A stretch of 64,000 bases of DNA from positions 1,240,001-1,304,000 of the forward strand of contig NZ_CP051265.2 in the NCBI RefSeq assembly GCF_013096535.2, read 5' to 3'. Positions 53,868-63,539 of this stretch are shown here, piece after piece (within the stretch, counting starts at the first letter, position 1; the number at the start of each line of letters is the position of its first letter). The notes under the pieces were generated by a model, which ran no database searches, had not been told where the DNA came from, and saw only the letters and a program-made list of their open reading frames with translations. A program made the position numbers and the translations under genes. This stretch comes from Wolbachia endosymbiont of Diaphorina citri. Its GTDB lineage: Bacteria > Pseudomonadota > Alphaproteobacteria > Rickettsiales > Anaplasmataceae.

Positions 53868-54866
53868 GTGGAAAAAGAAAAGCTACAAATAGAAAAAATG
53901 CAACAAAGTGGAAGAAAATACTTATTACAAGGGTTAGTGATATGTCAGTGTTGCAAATCCGTTTATTATGGAATGAGTAATGCTAAGGGAGGAAGAAGTT
54001 ACTATCGTTGTCCTGGAAAACGTTTTGGTGAATGTAACAGCAAATCAATACGCGCGGATATACTAGAAGAGGTAGTATGGGAAGAAGTTAAGATGGTAAG
54101 AGAGCACATAACGAAGGAAAAGTGTGATTTATCAGAGGCAGATTGGGAGACTAAACTTAATATAATTAGAAAATTAGTTCAACGCATTGAAATTGATGAT
54201 GATAATGTACATATAGTGTTTCAATTAAAAGAACTCGCTCTCGAAGGACAAAAAGAAGATATTCAACCTTGTACCAGAATTATAAAGAATGTAGTGCTAT
54301 CAAATGCAATAGGAATGCATAAAGTTAGCAACGCCCTGGCTGCAATATCAGCTGCAGTGAAACTTGGAATTAGTGATGAAGAGATTAAAAAAGGTCTTTT
54401 GGAATTTAAAGGAGTAGCAAGGAGATTTTCTTTAATTGCCGATATTAAAGGTGTTAAGTTAATTGAGGATTATGCTCACCACCCAAATGAAATACAGGCA
54501 ACCCTGGCAGCAGCACGTTCGATTGCTAAAAGAAAGGTAATAGGAATTATCGAGCCGCTTCGTTTTGCTCGTATTCGTAATTTTTTTGATGAGTTCGTAC
54601 GAATTTTCATGATGTTTGATTATGTAATTCTCACTCCTGTCCATCCTCCAGAAGATAAGCCTATTCCTGGCTGTGGAATTGATGATATACAAAAAGCCTT
54701 GATCAGTAATGGGTTTAATGATGTGAAGATTATGAATAATACTTTACTCATTTCACATTTTATTAGTAATTCGACAAGTTCAGGAGATGTAGTATTATTT
54801 ATTGGTGCTGGTAGTAATATAGCTAAACTAGCAAGAGAAGCTGCAAAGCTGCTGCTAGTAAAATAA
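53868..54866 (+). pseudogene. murC: Serine recombinase remnant fused in frame to the C-terminal third of MurC
   Basis: The first 140 residues are the zinc ribbon and end of a WO-type serine recombinase ([43 protein letters not shown]), with the coiled region deleted. From about residue 145 the sequence is Mur[75 protein letters not shown] and [10 protein letters not shown]. The MurC part lacks the N-terminal Rossmann and ATP-binding domains, so it cannot ligate alanine. It looks like a prophage junction left in murC. The rest of murC is not in this window. Confidence 0.85.
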
Positions 54867-54904
54867 ACTTAAGCATTGGTGATTTATATGATAAAATTGT
54901 GTAG

Positions 54905-55145
54905 TAAAACTGGATCCCAGTGTCTAGGCAAACAACTGTACAGACATTGTGATATGGGGATAGGTTCCATTAAGAATGGTGTCATCCCAGTGCCCAGACA
55001 CTGGGATCCAGAAAACTTAACTTTAAATAAGTGGCTGTATAATAAAAACTGGATTCCAGTGTCAAGCACTGACCATCCGCTACTCAAATTACCTGTATAT
55101 TGCAATGTTCATACACTGAAATGTTACAGCGCTGGGGTGACATTT
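54905..55145. repeat. Cluster of Wolbachia palindromic repeats before eno
   Basis: Three units occur here: ctggatcccagtgtctagg (54909-54930), gtgtcatcccagtgcccagacactgggatccag (54981-55013, itself palindromic) and ctggattccagtgtcaagcactg (55050-55072), ending with gctggggtgacattt. No gene is supported in the 320-bp gap 54867-55186. Confidence 0.8.
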
Positions 55146-55186
55146 CCCGAACGTGCACACAATTGTGAATCTAGTAGAGGTTTAGC

Positions 55187-56461
55187 ATGATGAAAAAGAC
55201 AATTAGCAGTGTATTTGCAAGAGAAATTTTAGATAGCAGGGGTTACCCAACAATTGAGGTAGAAATAGAACTATGTGATGGAGCAACAGGTAGAGCCGCT
55301 GTCCCTTCTGGGGCTTCGACCGGTAAACTAGAAGCATTGGAGCTGAGAGATCAGGATGAAAAAAGGTATTGTGGTAAAGGAGTGCTGAAAGCTGTTCAAG
55401 CTGTAAATGGAGTAATAGCGAATGAAATCATCGGCATGGATGCAACAGATCAAAATGCGATTGATAAAGCATTAATTGAACTGGATGGAACAAAAAATAA
55501 ATCTAAGCTTGGAGCAAATGCAGTTTTAGGTATATCTCTTGCTGTTGCAAAAGCAGCAGCAAACAGCTTTAAAATGCCGTTATATAAGTATTTGGGAGTG
55601 GGGGAAGAGCAGATGCCAGTTCCACTCATTAACGTAATTAATGGCGGAGTACATGCGGATAATAAACTCGACTTTCAGGAGTTCATGATTCTTCCGGTCG
55701 GTGCTGAGACTTTCAGTGAAGCAATCAGAATATCTGCAGAGGTATTTCATAACTTACGCAGCATTCTTAAGAAAAAAGGTTATAGCACAAACGTAGGAGA
55801 TGAAGGTGGTTTTGCACCAAACATTGGAAGCACTGAAGAAGCTCTTAATCTGATAATTCAGGCTGTGGAATCTGCTGGTTATTTAATGCAAAATCACTTT
55901 GCACTTGGTCTTGATGTTGCTGCATCTACTTTTTATGAAGATGGAGTTTATAAATTTGAAAACAGAGAACTCACTTCAGAGGAATTGGTTCAGTATTATT
56001 TTGACCTTGTAGGCAAATATCCAATAATTTCTATAGAAGATGCAATGAATGAAGACGACTATGAAGGTTGGAAATTACTTACTGTAAAACTTGGGAATAA
56101 AGTTCAATTGGTTGGAGATGATTTATTTGTTACAAATTGTGAACTAATAAGTAAAGGAATAGAGGAGAAAATGGCAAATGCTGTACTAATCAAGCCAAAC
56201 CAGATAGGAACACTTACGGAAACTTTTGCTGCTATTGAAATGGCAAAATCAAATGGCTATAGGGCTATTATTTCTCACCGCTCAGGTGAAACAGAAGATA
56301 CAACGATATCCCACATATCAGTTGCGTCGAATTGTGGGCAAATAAAGACTGGCTCGCTGTCGCGTTCTGATAGGCTTGCAAAGTATAATGAATTGATGAG
56401 AATAGAAAGTTCATTAGGAGAAAATGCTAAATATTATCGCGGGTTAGCATGGATTTCATAG
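55187..56461 (+). CDS. eno: Enolase
   Basis: This enzyme interconverts 2-phosphoglycerate and phosphoenolpyruvate. The 424-residue frame has [78 protein letters not shown], the signature [13 protein letters not shown] and [14 protein letters not shown]. Two start ATGs are adjacent. It overlaps obg by 13 bp. It is complete. Confidence 0.96.
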   Translation: MMKKTISSVFAREILDSRGYPTIEVEIELCDGATGRAAVPSGASTGKLEALELRDQDEKRYCGKGVLKAVQAVNGVIANEIIGMDATDQNAIDKALIELDGTKNKSKLGANAVLGISLAVAKAAANSFKMPLYKYLGVGEEQMPVPLINVINGGVHADNKLDFQEFMILPVGAETFSEAIRISAEVFHNLRSILKKKGYSTNVGDEGGFAPNIGSTEEALNLIIQAVESAGYLMQNHFALGLDVAASTFYEDGVYKFENRELTSEELVQYYFDLVGKYPIISIEDAMNEDDYEGWKLLTVKLGNKVQLVGDDLFVTNCELISKGIEEKMANAVLIKPNQIGTLTETFAAIEMAKSNGYRAIISHRSGETEDTTISHISVASNCGQIKTGSLSRSDRLAKYNELMRIESSLGENAKYYRGLAWIS

Positions 56462-57462
56462 ACGAAGTTAAATTATATTTAAAAGCAGGTGATGGTGGCG
56501 ATGGCTGCGCGAGTTTTCGTCGAGAAAAATTCGTTGAATTTGGTGGCCCAAACGGTGGTAATGGGGGCAGGGGAGGAGACATAATTTTCATCAGTGATGC
56601 AAATCTCAACACTTTGCTTAATTTTCGTTGTCGAAGACATATTAAAGCGAGTAGTGGAAAAAGTGGTACGAGTAGAGATAAATCTGGCACAGCAGGAAAA
56701 GATATTATACTTAAAGTTCCAGTTGGTACACAAATAATCGATGAAGAAAGTGAGGAAATAATAGTAGATCTTGATAAACCTGACATGGAATTTCAAGTAG
56801 TGAAAGGTGGAAAAGGTGGGCTTGGAAATACTAACTTTAAATCTGCTACTAATAGGGCACCAAGACATTTTACTCATGGTCAGCCTGGCGAAGAAAGAAA
56901 TATAATATTGAAGCTAAAAGTTTTATCGGATGTTGGCATTATTGGTATGCCAAATGCAGGTAAATCTAAATTTTTAACCCGCTGCTCAAATTCTGATACG
57001 AAAGTAGGCGATTATGAATTTACTACTATAAGACCACATTTAGGTGTAGCAAAAGTGGATTATAGCGAAATTGTGATAGCAGATATTCCTGGAATAATCG
57101 CTGATGCTCATCTTGGAGTTGGGCTCGGACACAAATTTTTAAGGCACATAGAAAGGTGCAAAATTTTACTGCATTTAATTGATGTAACTCACGATGACAT
57201 TATTTCAGCTTATAATTGTACACATAATGAACTGAAGCTTTACAATAGCGACCTTATCAAGAAGGAAGAAACTGTTGTGTTAAACAAATGCGACTTATTG
57301 GAGGAAGCAGAAATTCTTGAGAAGAAGAATCATTTAGCCAATTATCTTGATAGAGAAGTACTGTGTTTATCAATCGACGATGATTTACAGCCCATTCTGA
57401 GGTTGTTAAATGAAAAAGTGAAAATTAAGGAAATTAATGTATATGATCCTTTTAAGACATGA
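56449..57462 (+). CDS. obg: GTPase Obg/CgtA
   Basis: This 337-residue essential GTPase is linked to ribosome assembly. The glycine-rich Obg fold (residues 1-158: [34 protein letters not shown]) precedes the G domain with G1 [11 protein letters not shown], switch [16 protein letters not shown]3 DIPGI and G4 NKCDL. The C-terminal OCT domain is absent, as in many alphaproteobacteria. It is translationally coupled to eno. Confidence 0.94.
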   Translation: MDFIDEVKLYLKAGDGGDGCASFRREKFVEFGGPNGGNGGRGGDIIFISDANLNTLLNFRCRRHIKASSGKSGTSRDKSGTAGKDIILKVPVGTQIIDEESEEIIVDLDKPDMEFQVVKGGKGGLGNTNFKSATNRAPRHFTHGQPGEERNIILKLKVLSDVGIIGMPNAGKSKFLTRCSNSDTKVGDYEFTTIRPHLGVAKVDYSEIVIADIPGIIADAHLGVGLGHKFLRHIERCKILLHLIDVTHDDIISAYNCTHNELKLYNSDLIKKEETVVLNKCDLLEEAEILEKKNHLANYLDREVLCLSIDDDLQPILRLLNEKVKIKEINVYDPFKT

Positions 57463-57514
57463 ATTTTTTATTTAACAGTTGGTCACTTAAGGTAAATCCG
57501 ATTCTTTCAGTATA

Positions 57515-58408
57515 TTAAACACTGCAATTGACCTTGATCCCATCTTTAGCTATATTCACATTTGTAGGTGTCAATTCTTGGCTTGGGTAGCTTTGAATTT
57601 TCTTTAAGAACTTCGTATTGTCAATAAAAGCAACATCATTATGAGACCACATTTTTTTATGATCGAACATTTTTTTATTTAGAACTGCTACTAATTCACT
57701 TAGTGTAAGGTTAAATCTAATACCATCATTAGGGTCAAAAAATGTAAAATCATCATTTCCATTCTTCCTTATTAACATAGAATGACCGTGAAATTGAGTT
57801 GGTGTTCTTTTAAAAGTGCAGAACTTGATATAATTTCCGGAACCAATACTATTAATATCTTTTTCAAGTATTTCTTTTTTTATACAATAAGATCCACTGC
57901 TACTATTATAATTGATTATTTTTAGTTGATGAGGGTATGTTAATATGTTACAAGGATAAATTCCAAATAAAAATACCAATATTTTTTCAATTAAGGATGA
58001 GGCTTTTAATATGTGTGAATGTACTGTGTGTGCTTCTAACTCACTGAGAATATTTTTATATCTACTTTTTTCTGTAAGTTTTTGTGATGAACCTATATCA
58101 AATAGTAAATCGTGTTCAGTAACATAATTGCAAAGTATATCACATAACCCATCGTACTCTTTTTGAATTTTTGCAGTTAGGGAATATTTATGGTTACAGA
58201 TTATATTCATTATGTCAAGTTGTGAGAATTTTACATCTACTTTCTTTGCATAGAGATTGTTTATATCAAGCACATTTCCCAATCTGTTAATGTTGTTTCT
58301 AATAGCATAATACATTGAAAAAATACCAACCACAGCAGATAATAGAGCAACAACACATAGACTAATGATTGTAGGTAACGTTAACCTTAAGGCAATAATC
58401 AGAGACAT
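57515..58408 (-). CDS. Membrane-anchored putative cysteine protease, YopT/C58-like
   Basis: This 297-residue protein has an N-terminal membrane segment (PTIISLCVVALLSAVVGIFSMYYAI). The C-terminal part holds FHGHSMLIRKNGNDDFTFFDPNDG, close to the His and Asp region of YopT-type C58 proteases (H207/H209, D225). A cysteine in EYDGLCDILCNYVTEH (Cys89) sits where the nucleophile would be expected. The family is often injected into host cells. Assignment rests on short motifs. The frame is open upstream to about 58501 and encodes a further hydrophobic segment without a canonical start codon, so the gene may be longer or 5'-truncated. Confidence 0.6.
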   Translation of the reverse strand: MSLIIALRLTLPTIISLCVVALLSAVVGIFSMYYAIRNNINRLGNVLDINNLYAKKVDVKFSQLDIMNIICNHKYSLTAKIQKEYDGLCDILCNYVTEHDLLFDIGSSQKLTEKSRYKNILSELEAHTVHSHILKASSLIEKILVFLFGIYPCNILTYPHQLKIINYNSSSGSYCIKKEILEKDINSIGSGNYIKFCTFKRTPTQFHGHSMLIRKNGNDDFTFFDPNDGIRFNLTLSELVAVLNKKMFDHKKMWSHNDVAFIDNTKFLKKIQSYPSQELTPTNVNIAKDGIKVNCSV

Positions 58409-58964
58409 TATTGATGCTATGAAAGCTATACCAGCTATTGTTGAAATAACCAGAAGATTAGTATTACTTTTGTTAAAGATCTCTATACTTTTCTTTATAT
58501 TAATATTTTAATACTAAAAATTAATTTATTATACTATATGTAGTAGTAAATATCAATAGAAATATTATTAATAAATTAAATTCCTTTGTATAAGAAATAG
58601 AACTAGATGCTTAAAAAGCTTTTATCAAAAGCATTTGTGCTATAAAAACCTTATGTCTATTTTATTGCTAATTAAAATATATACAGCTGCAAAAAGAGCT
58701 AAATTTATTCTCATCGTAGAAAAGATTCAGAAAAAATGTAACGCACATACGACAGAGATTAAGCATATGTGTGCACCCATATGCGCTGAAGAAGATACGC
58801 TACATTCTTCACTGAGTTTGATTATTTGATAAAAAAGTCTGCAGACGAAGATAGATTTTGAGCTCTAAAAATACCTCTACTGTGATTATACTAAGATTAG
58901 ATAAATAGGCGAAGTAATTTTTATATTAGTTTTTTAGCTAAGAGCCGATTTGGTGTTTAGTAAC
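58409..58964. other. 556-bp region with no supported gene, upstream of ssrA
   Basis: A 64-codon open frame at 58635-58829 has no ribosome-binding site or recognisable motif. It contains an imperfect inverted repeat (acgcacatacg and catatgcgct), so I do not call it. Positions 58490-58600 are strongly AT-rich. The ssrA promoter begins at 58965. Confidence 0.5.
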
Positions 58965-58993
58965 TTGACATTTATTCAATACTACTGTATAAT
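58965..58993 (+). promoter_or_regulatory. Sigma-70 promoter of ssrA, near consensus
   Basis: TTGACA (58965-58970) and TATAAT (58988-58993) are both perfect consensus boxes with the ideal 17-bp spacer. It is the best promoter I see in the window, as expected for an abundant stable RNA. Transcription should start near 59000. Confidence 0.9.
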
Positions 58994-58999
58994 AAACAT

Positions 59000-59300
59000 G
59001 TGTATTTTTTATACACTATGGCAATAAAATTACCTTGTAATAGGTGTATTGGACCCGAGGGCAGTACTCGGCGCCTCCACCATATTTTTTGATTGATACG
59101 GGGGCGAGTAAGGATCGACATGCATAGTAAAGATGGTAGCTTTGCTCGGTTAGATACCACCGCTAAGAGTTCACAATTTAGATGCAAACGATAACTTTGC
59201 TGCTGAAGACAATGTTGCATTAGCTGCTTAATTTAGGCACTATAACTTCATTGCTATAAGCACGGTTTAGGGAACGCCGGGTAACAGAAGTTCCCCCAAA
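59000..59300 (+). ncRNA. ssrA: tmRNA, circularly permuted two-piece form
   Basis: tmRNA rescues stalled ribosomes. The gene is permuted. The acceptor part comes first, with cgcctcc and ACCA at 59072-59082. An intervening segment follows (59083-59099). Then comes the coding piece, starting gggggcg at 59100-59106. The two pair as a 7-bp acceptor stem (one G-U). The tag frame starts at 59184 and reads ANDNFAAEDNVALAA before a stop at 59229-59231. An outer helix gggaac/gttccc closes near 59270-59295. This form is typical of Alphaproteobacteria. The 5' and 3' limits are approximate. Confidence 0.92.
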
Positions 59301-59314
59301 CATGTAAGGGTTAT

Positions 59315-59743
59315 ATGGATAAAACAGATTATCAGAAGTCGCTTAGTTATGCTAAATTTCAAGTTATCAAAAAGGCTTTGAATACTATATTAGATAATGA
59401 TTTTACTCCTCACTTAGAGATACTGTTTTTTACGCGATTTAACGGTGTTGTCATACCAGATTACTTGAAAGAATCATACCCTACTCAAATGCTTATTATA
59501 TTACAGCACCAATTTTATGGTCTAAAAGTTCTTGAAGATAAGTTTAGCGTCAGTTTGAGCTTTCGTGGAAAACAAGAACAAGTCACTGTACCGTTTTTTG
59601 CTATTAGTGAGTTTCATGATAAAATTTCAGGAGATACTTTAGTATTTAGCGTTGATTCTGATAAAGAATATGAAAGTGAGAAATGTGCTGAAAAGTCATC
59701 AAATGGTAGTATTATATCTATAGATCAACTTTACGATAAGTAG
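59315..59743 (+). CDS. sspB: ClpXP adaptor SspB
   Basis: SspB delivers tmRNA-tagged proteins to ClpXP. The 142-residue alphaproteobacterial-type protein shows YAKFQVIKKALNTILDNDFTPHLEILFFTRFNGVVIPDYLKESYPTQMLIILQHQFYGL, SVSLSFRGKQEQVTVPFFAISEFHDKISGDTLVFSV, and a flexible acidic tail with the final IISIDQLYDK, which may serve as the ClpX-binding end. It starts about 15 bp after the tmRNA. The RNA and the adaptor for its tag are side by side. Confidence 0.85.
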   Translation: MDKTDYQKSLSYAKFQVIKKALNTILDNDFTPHLEILFFTRFNGVVIPDYLKESYPTQMLIILQHQFYGLKVLEDKFSVSLSFRGKQEQVTVPFFAISEFHDKISGDTLVFSVDSDKEYESEKCAEKSSNGSIISIDQLYDK

Positions 59744-60233
59744 TTACTTCATTTTATAAATAAAAAATATTGTATCTGTTCAGGATATCGACAAGGCCAT
59801 AGAGTAAAAGTGAGTTTATAACAAATGGTATCATTTGAGTAGCTGACATTAGCTTTCACATAAAAAACGTTATAAAGCGCTTTCATGTTTACCAACTTAG
59901 TGCCAATCTGGATCCCAGTGTCTGGGCACTGGGATGACAACAAAGGGGCTACTTGAACAGAGGCTATTTAGGTAACAAGAGGTGACAAGAAAAGAAGCGC
60001 TGGTTTCATACGTACCTGAACACTTATCCTGCATGTAATAAACATGATCAAAAAGCTATTCATACAGTACACATCTCTCCGTTAATTTATCAATAAGTTT
60101 TTTATCCACGTGGAATCAAAGGGTATAATATCTTATAGCTTATTGTTTATATCTATTTCAGCATAAAAATTATTGTGAGGCTTGATTTTATATATATCAC
60201 TACACATAATAGACTTTAGTATAAATTAGTAAT
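59744..60233. other. 490-bp intergenic region with one palindromic repeat
   Basis: No gene is supported. At 59909-59943, ctggatcccagtgtctgggcactgggatgac is a complete repeat unit, palindromic over cccagtg and cactggg. A short TATAAT at 60125-60130 could belong to a promoter for yggT-ftsK, without a convincing -35 box. Confidence 0.6.
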
Positions 60234-60512
60234 ATGCATCCAATCATATACTTACTTAACCTGCTACTTGATCTTTACAGCTTCATTCTAATATGCTCAG
60301 TTGTTCTCGATTTGTTGATTAAATTGAATGTAGTGAACATGTATAATGAAGTTGTAAGCAACATAATGCAAACTTTAAACCGACTTACCCATCCTCCACT
60401 AAAGGTTATCAGAAGGTATATACAACCGTTCAATGGATTAGATTTATCCGTGATGATATTGATAATAGCAATTCACTTTGTAAAATATACAATTACTTAT
60501 TACTTTAAGTAG
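60234..60512 (+). CDS. yggT: YggT-family membrane protein
   Basis: This 92-residue protein has two hydrophobic segments (YLLNLLLDLYSFILICSVVLDLLIKL and LSVMILIIAIHFVKYTI) and the motif LNRLTHPPLKVIRRYIQPFNGLDLSVM, close to the LTeP.L.piRr..P..gglDlSp signature of YggT. Family members are linked to envelope and osmotic functions. It abuts ftsK with no gap. Confidence 0.88.
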   Translation: MHPIIYLLNLLLDLYSFILICSVVLDLLIKLNVVNMYNEVVSNIMQTLNRLTHPPLKVIRRYIQPFNGLDLSVMILIIAIHFVKYTITYYFK

Positions 60513-62624
60513 ATGTTAAAAAAACAGCTAAAATCAGCGATATACCTGTTACTCTTAATGTATATATATATATCGGTTTTTAGCTATAATTATAAAGATC
60601 CATCCTTAAATACAGCTACAAATCAGGAAGTAACAAATTTGGGCGGAGTAGTAGGTTCATATTTAGCTGATATATTGGTTCAATTTCTTGGACTCGCTAG
60701 TATTACAATAGCTACAACCATAGTTTACTTTTTAATTTTCAGAGCATCATTGCTGAAAATTATCTACCTAACGTTAATCAATGTAGCAATATATGCTATA
60801 TTGTCGCAACTTTCGCTTGGCATTACTGCTAGATACATGCACGGTGGAATAGTCGGTAATGCTCTAATTGACCACTGCCCGTTTTACATATTCACAGTAG
60901 TAGCATCAATAGGTATTGTAGGATTGATTGGTTGGAAGAGAACGGTTTATTCTTTGCTTTTCCTATGTAAAAAAATATTTTCCCTTTTTACAAAGGTTCT
61001 GTTTTTCAGGTTACGTAAAACTACTGATTATTCAATAGCACCATTAGTAGTAGAGGAAAAATATATAACCACTAAACAACAACCGAAAGAAAGAAAGAAA
61101 AAAGCTGCCGAAGAAATTGTTAAACCACCTTCTAGCGAGTTTGAGTTTCCAAGCATTCACTTACTTTCCAAAGCAGAAGAATCTTTGCAGAGAAAACAGT
61201 TGAATGCATTAGAGAGCAATAAGAATTTATCTCTGCTCGAACAGGTTCTGAGTGATTTTGGCGTGCAAGGAAAAATTATAAGTGTATGTTATGGACCGGT
61301 TGTGACTTTATACAAACTTGAACCACAAGCAGGTACAAAATCTGCAAGAGTGATTGGTCTTGCAGATGATATTGCACGTTCAATGAGTGCACTTTCTGCA
61401 CGTATTTCAATAATTCGTGGACAAAATGCCATGGGAATAGAATTGCCAAACAAGGAGCGAGAGATTGTAATGCTGCGTGATTTACTTGAATCGCCAGAAT
61501 ACCAAAATGCAAACTTAAATCTTCCAATTGCGCTTGGCAAGGAAATAAGCGGAAAACCAGTTATTGCAGATCTGACTAAAATGCCCCACTTGCTTGTTGC
61601 CGGAACTACAGGGTCAGGTAAGTCGGTTGCAATTAACACGATGATTCTGTCGCTTGTTTATCGACTAAGTCCTGATGAATGCAAGATGATAATGATCGAC
61701 CCCAAAATGCTCGAGCTTTCAATATATGATGCAATACCGCATCTAATAACGCCAGTGGTAACAGAGCCAAAAAAAGCTGTTATTGCTCTTAAGTGGATAG
61801 TGAAAGAGATGGAAAATCGCTATCGCATGATGTCATATTTAAATGTGCGCAATGTAATAAACTATAATCAAAAAATTACAGAAGCGATGAATAGCGGAAT
61901 AGAGTTGGAGCGCGTTGTACAGATTGGCTTTAACTCAACAACGGGTAAACCTTTATTTGAAAAAATACCACTTAAAATGGAGACATTTCCGTATATTGTG
62001 GTGATCGTAGATGAAATGGCAGATTTAATGCTTGTTGCTGGCAAAGATATAGAATGCTCTATTCAACGTTTAGCTCAGATGGCTCGTGCTGCAGGAATAC
62101 ACATCATAATGGCAACACAACGCCCATCTGTAGATGTGATAACAGGTGTGATAAAAGCAAACTTTCCAACGAGAATTAGTTTTGCTGTTACTTCTAAGAT
62201 AGATAGCCGTACAATACTTGGTGAACAAGGGGCCGAACAGTTACTCGGTATGGGTGATATGCTTTATATGGCCTCTGGTGGTAAGATTATTCGAGTGCAC
62301 GGTCCATTTGTAAGTGATGATGAGGTGCAAAATATAGTTGATCATCTGAAAACGCAAGGTGAGCCAAACTACATGGAGGAAATCACTCAAGAAGATGAAA
62401 ATTCTTTCGCGGAATCAGAAGGTGAAACAGAAGATGAAGAGAACGATCTATACAAGCAAGCAGTGGCCATCATTCAGAGAGATCAAAAGGTTTCAACTAG
62501 TTACATTCAAAGGCAACTTAGAATAGGCTATAACAGAGCTGCAAATATTGTTGAAAGAATGGAGAAAGAAGGTATTGTCAGTGCTCCGAGTTACTCAGGA
62601 AAGAGAGAGATATTGGTAGAATAA
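60513..62624 (+). CDS. ftsK: DNA translocase FtsK
   Basis: FtsK links chromosome segregation with division. The 703-residue protein has an N-terminal membrane part (LLLLMYIYISVFSYN, LASITIATTIVYFLIF, IYLTLINVAIYAILS, VVASIGIVGLIGW), a short charged linker, the motor with Walker A AGTTGSGKSVAIN, Walker B IVVIVDEMADLML, and MATQRPSVDVITGVIKANFPTRI. The C-terminal gamma winged helix reads VSTSYIQRQLRIGYNRAANIVERMEKEGIV. It is shorter than the E. coli protein but complete for this lineage. Confidence 0.95.
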   Translation: MLKKQLKSAIYLLLLMYIYISVFSYNYKDPSLNTATNQEVTNLGGVVGSYLADILVQFLGLASITIATTIVYFLIFRASLLKIIYLTLINVAIYAILSQLSLGITARYMHGGIVGNALIDHCPFYIFTVVASIGIVGLIGWKRTVYSLLFLCKKIFSLFTKVLFFRLRKTTDYSIAPLVVEEKYITTKQQPKERKKKAAEEIVKPPSSEFEFPSIHLLSKAEESLQRKQLNALESNKNLSLLEQVLSDFGVQGKIISVCYGPVVTLYKLEPQAGTKSARVIGLADDIARSMSALSARISIIRGQNAMGIELPNKEREIVMLRDLLESPEYQNANLNLPIALGKEISGKPVIADLTKMPHLLVAGTTGSGKSVAINTMILSLVYRLSPDECKMIMIDPKMLELSIYDAIPHLITPVVTEPKKAVIALKWIVKEMENRYRMMSYLNVRNVINYNQKITEAMNSGIELERVVQIGFNSTTGKPLFEKIPLKMETFPYIVVIVDEMADLMLVAGKDIECSIQRLAQMARAAGIHIIMATQRPSVDVITGVIKANFPTRISFAVTSKIDSRTILGEQGAEQLLGMGDMLYMASGGKIIRVHGPFVSDDEVQNIVDHLKTQGEPNYMEEITQEDENSFAESEGETEDEENDLYKQAVAIIQRDQKVSTSYIQRQLRIGYNRAANIVERMEKEGIVSAPSYSGKREILVE

Positions 62625-62805
62625 CCCTTAACTTAAACCAAAGAAAGTTATTTTAAGATCAATAGATCTCTTGCATAACTGGAATTCAAAAGTTCCAGCG
62701 CATGACCAGATATTTCTTATTGGATCCCAGTTGTATAGTGTTTAATACTAAATTAACTACTAAAAACGTACAATAGTAATATATTAATTAGCTAGGGGGT
62801 TAAAA

Positions 62806-63363
62806 ATGGGTATAACCAAATTTGTATTCGGTTTTGATAAATCGGATGTAACAGCATTGCAGGAAAGTCAAAATATTGATGCTAAAAAGTTTCAAGAAGT
62901 ATTTAGCGCATTAAAAGAATGGCAAGAAGCTCAAAAGATAGATGCTAAACAGTTTGAAGAGGTATTTAGTGCATTAAAAGAGTGGCAAGAAGCTCAAAAG
63001 ATAGATGTTGAGCAGTTTGAAAAAGTTTTTGGTGCATTAGAAGACAAGATTGGTACTGAGCAGTTTCAAGCTATGCAAGAGCACTTAAGCGGCTTGCAAG
63101 AAAAATTTACAGGCTTAGAAGAAAAAGTAGAAACATTTGCAGACATGGTAGGGGGACAAGAACAAGCAATACTAACTTGTGCCATAATCAGTGCTGTTGC
63201 TGCAATAGCTGTAACTAGTTTTGTTGCATTCTGTATCTATCAGGGAGTTAAGCTTGATAAAGAGAAGAAAAACGACTTGTCTCAAGATATGCCAAGCGGA
63301 AAGTTTAATAATGTGAATGATACCGAAAAACTGAATAATAACTTACAGCAAGGAAGAGTGTAA
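62806..63363 (+). CDS. Coiled-coil membrane protein with short repeats
   Basis: This 185-residue protein has three near-identical units of about 22 residues built on SALKEWQEAQKIDAKQFEEVF, followed by a longer coiled coil (EHLSGLQEKFTGLEEKVETFADMV). A single hydrophobic segment follows, AILTCAIISAVAAIAVTSFVAFCIYQGV, and a basic tail. It could be tail-anchored with the coil exposed. The ATG has aggggg upstream. I do not recognise the family. Confidence 0.75.
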   Translation: MGITKFVFGFDKSDVTALQESQNIDAKKFQEVFSALKEWQEAQKIDAKQFEEVFSALKEWQEAQKIDVEQFEKVFGALEDKIGTEQFQAMQEHLSGLQEKFTGLEEKVETFADMVGGQEQAILTCAIISAVAAIAVTSFVAFCIYQGVKLDKEKKNDLSQDMPSGKFNNVNDTEKLNNNLQQGRV

Positions 63364-63539
63364 TGCTCTTCTTGAAAGGGTGTTACGTAAAATTTGTAAC
63401 ACCTTAAATTTCCTTTAGATTATGTAGGTTTTGGTAGTAAATTTTTTAGAAAGATGTTTTTATTATAAAGTTGGTAGAGATTCTGATTTACTTGAAGTTT
63501 GTTAATTGGTATCTTTTAAAGCACAATATTCACTATAGT

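Noticed and set aside
53868..54866. New bifunctional recombinase-ligase enzyme
   Set aside because: Both parts lack their catalytic domains: no resolvase serine domain and no MurC ATP-binding domain. A prophage-junction remnant explains it better.
58635..58829. 64-codon frame before ssrA
   Set aside because: No start signal, no homology that I recognise, and an internal inverted repeat explains part of the openness.
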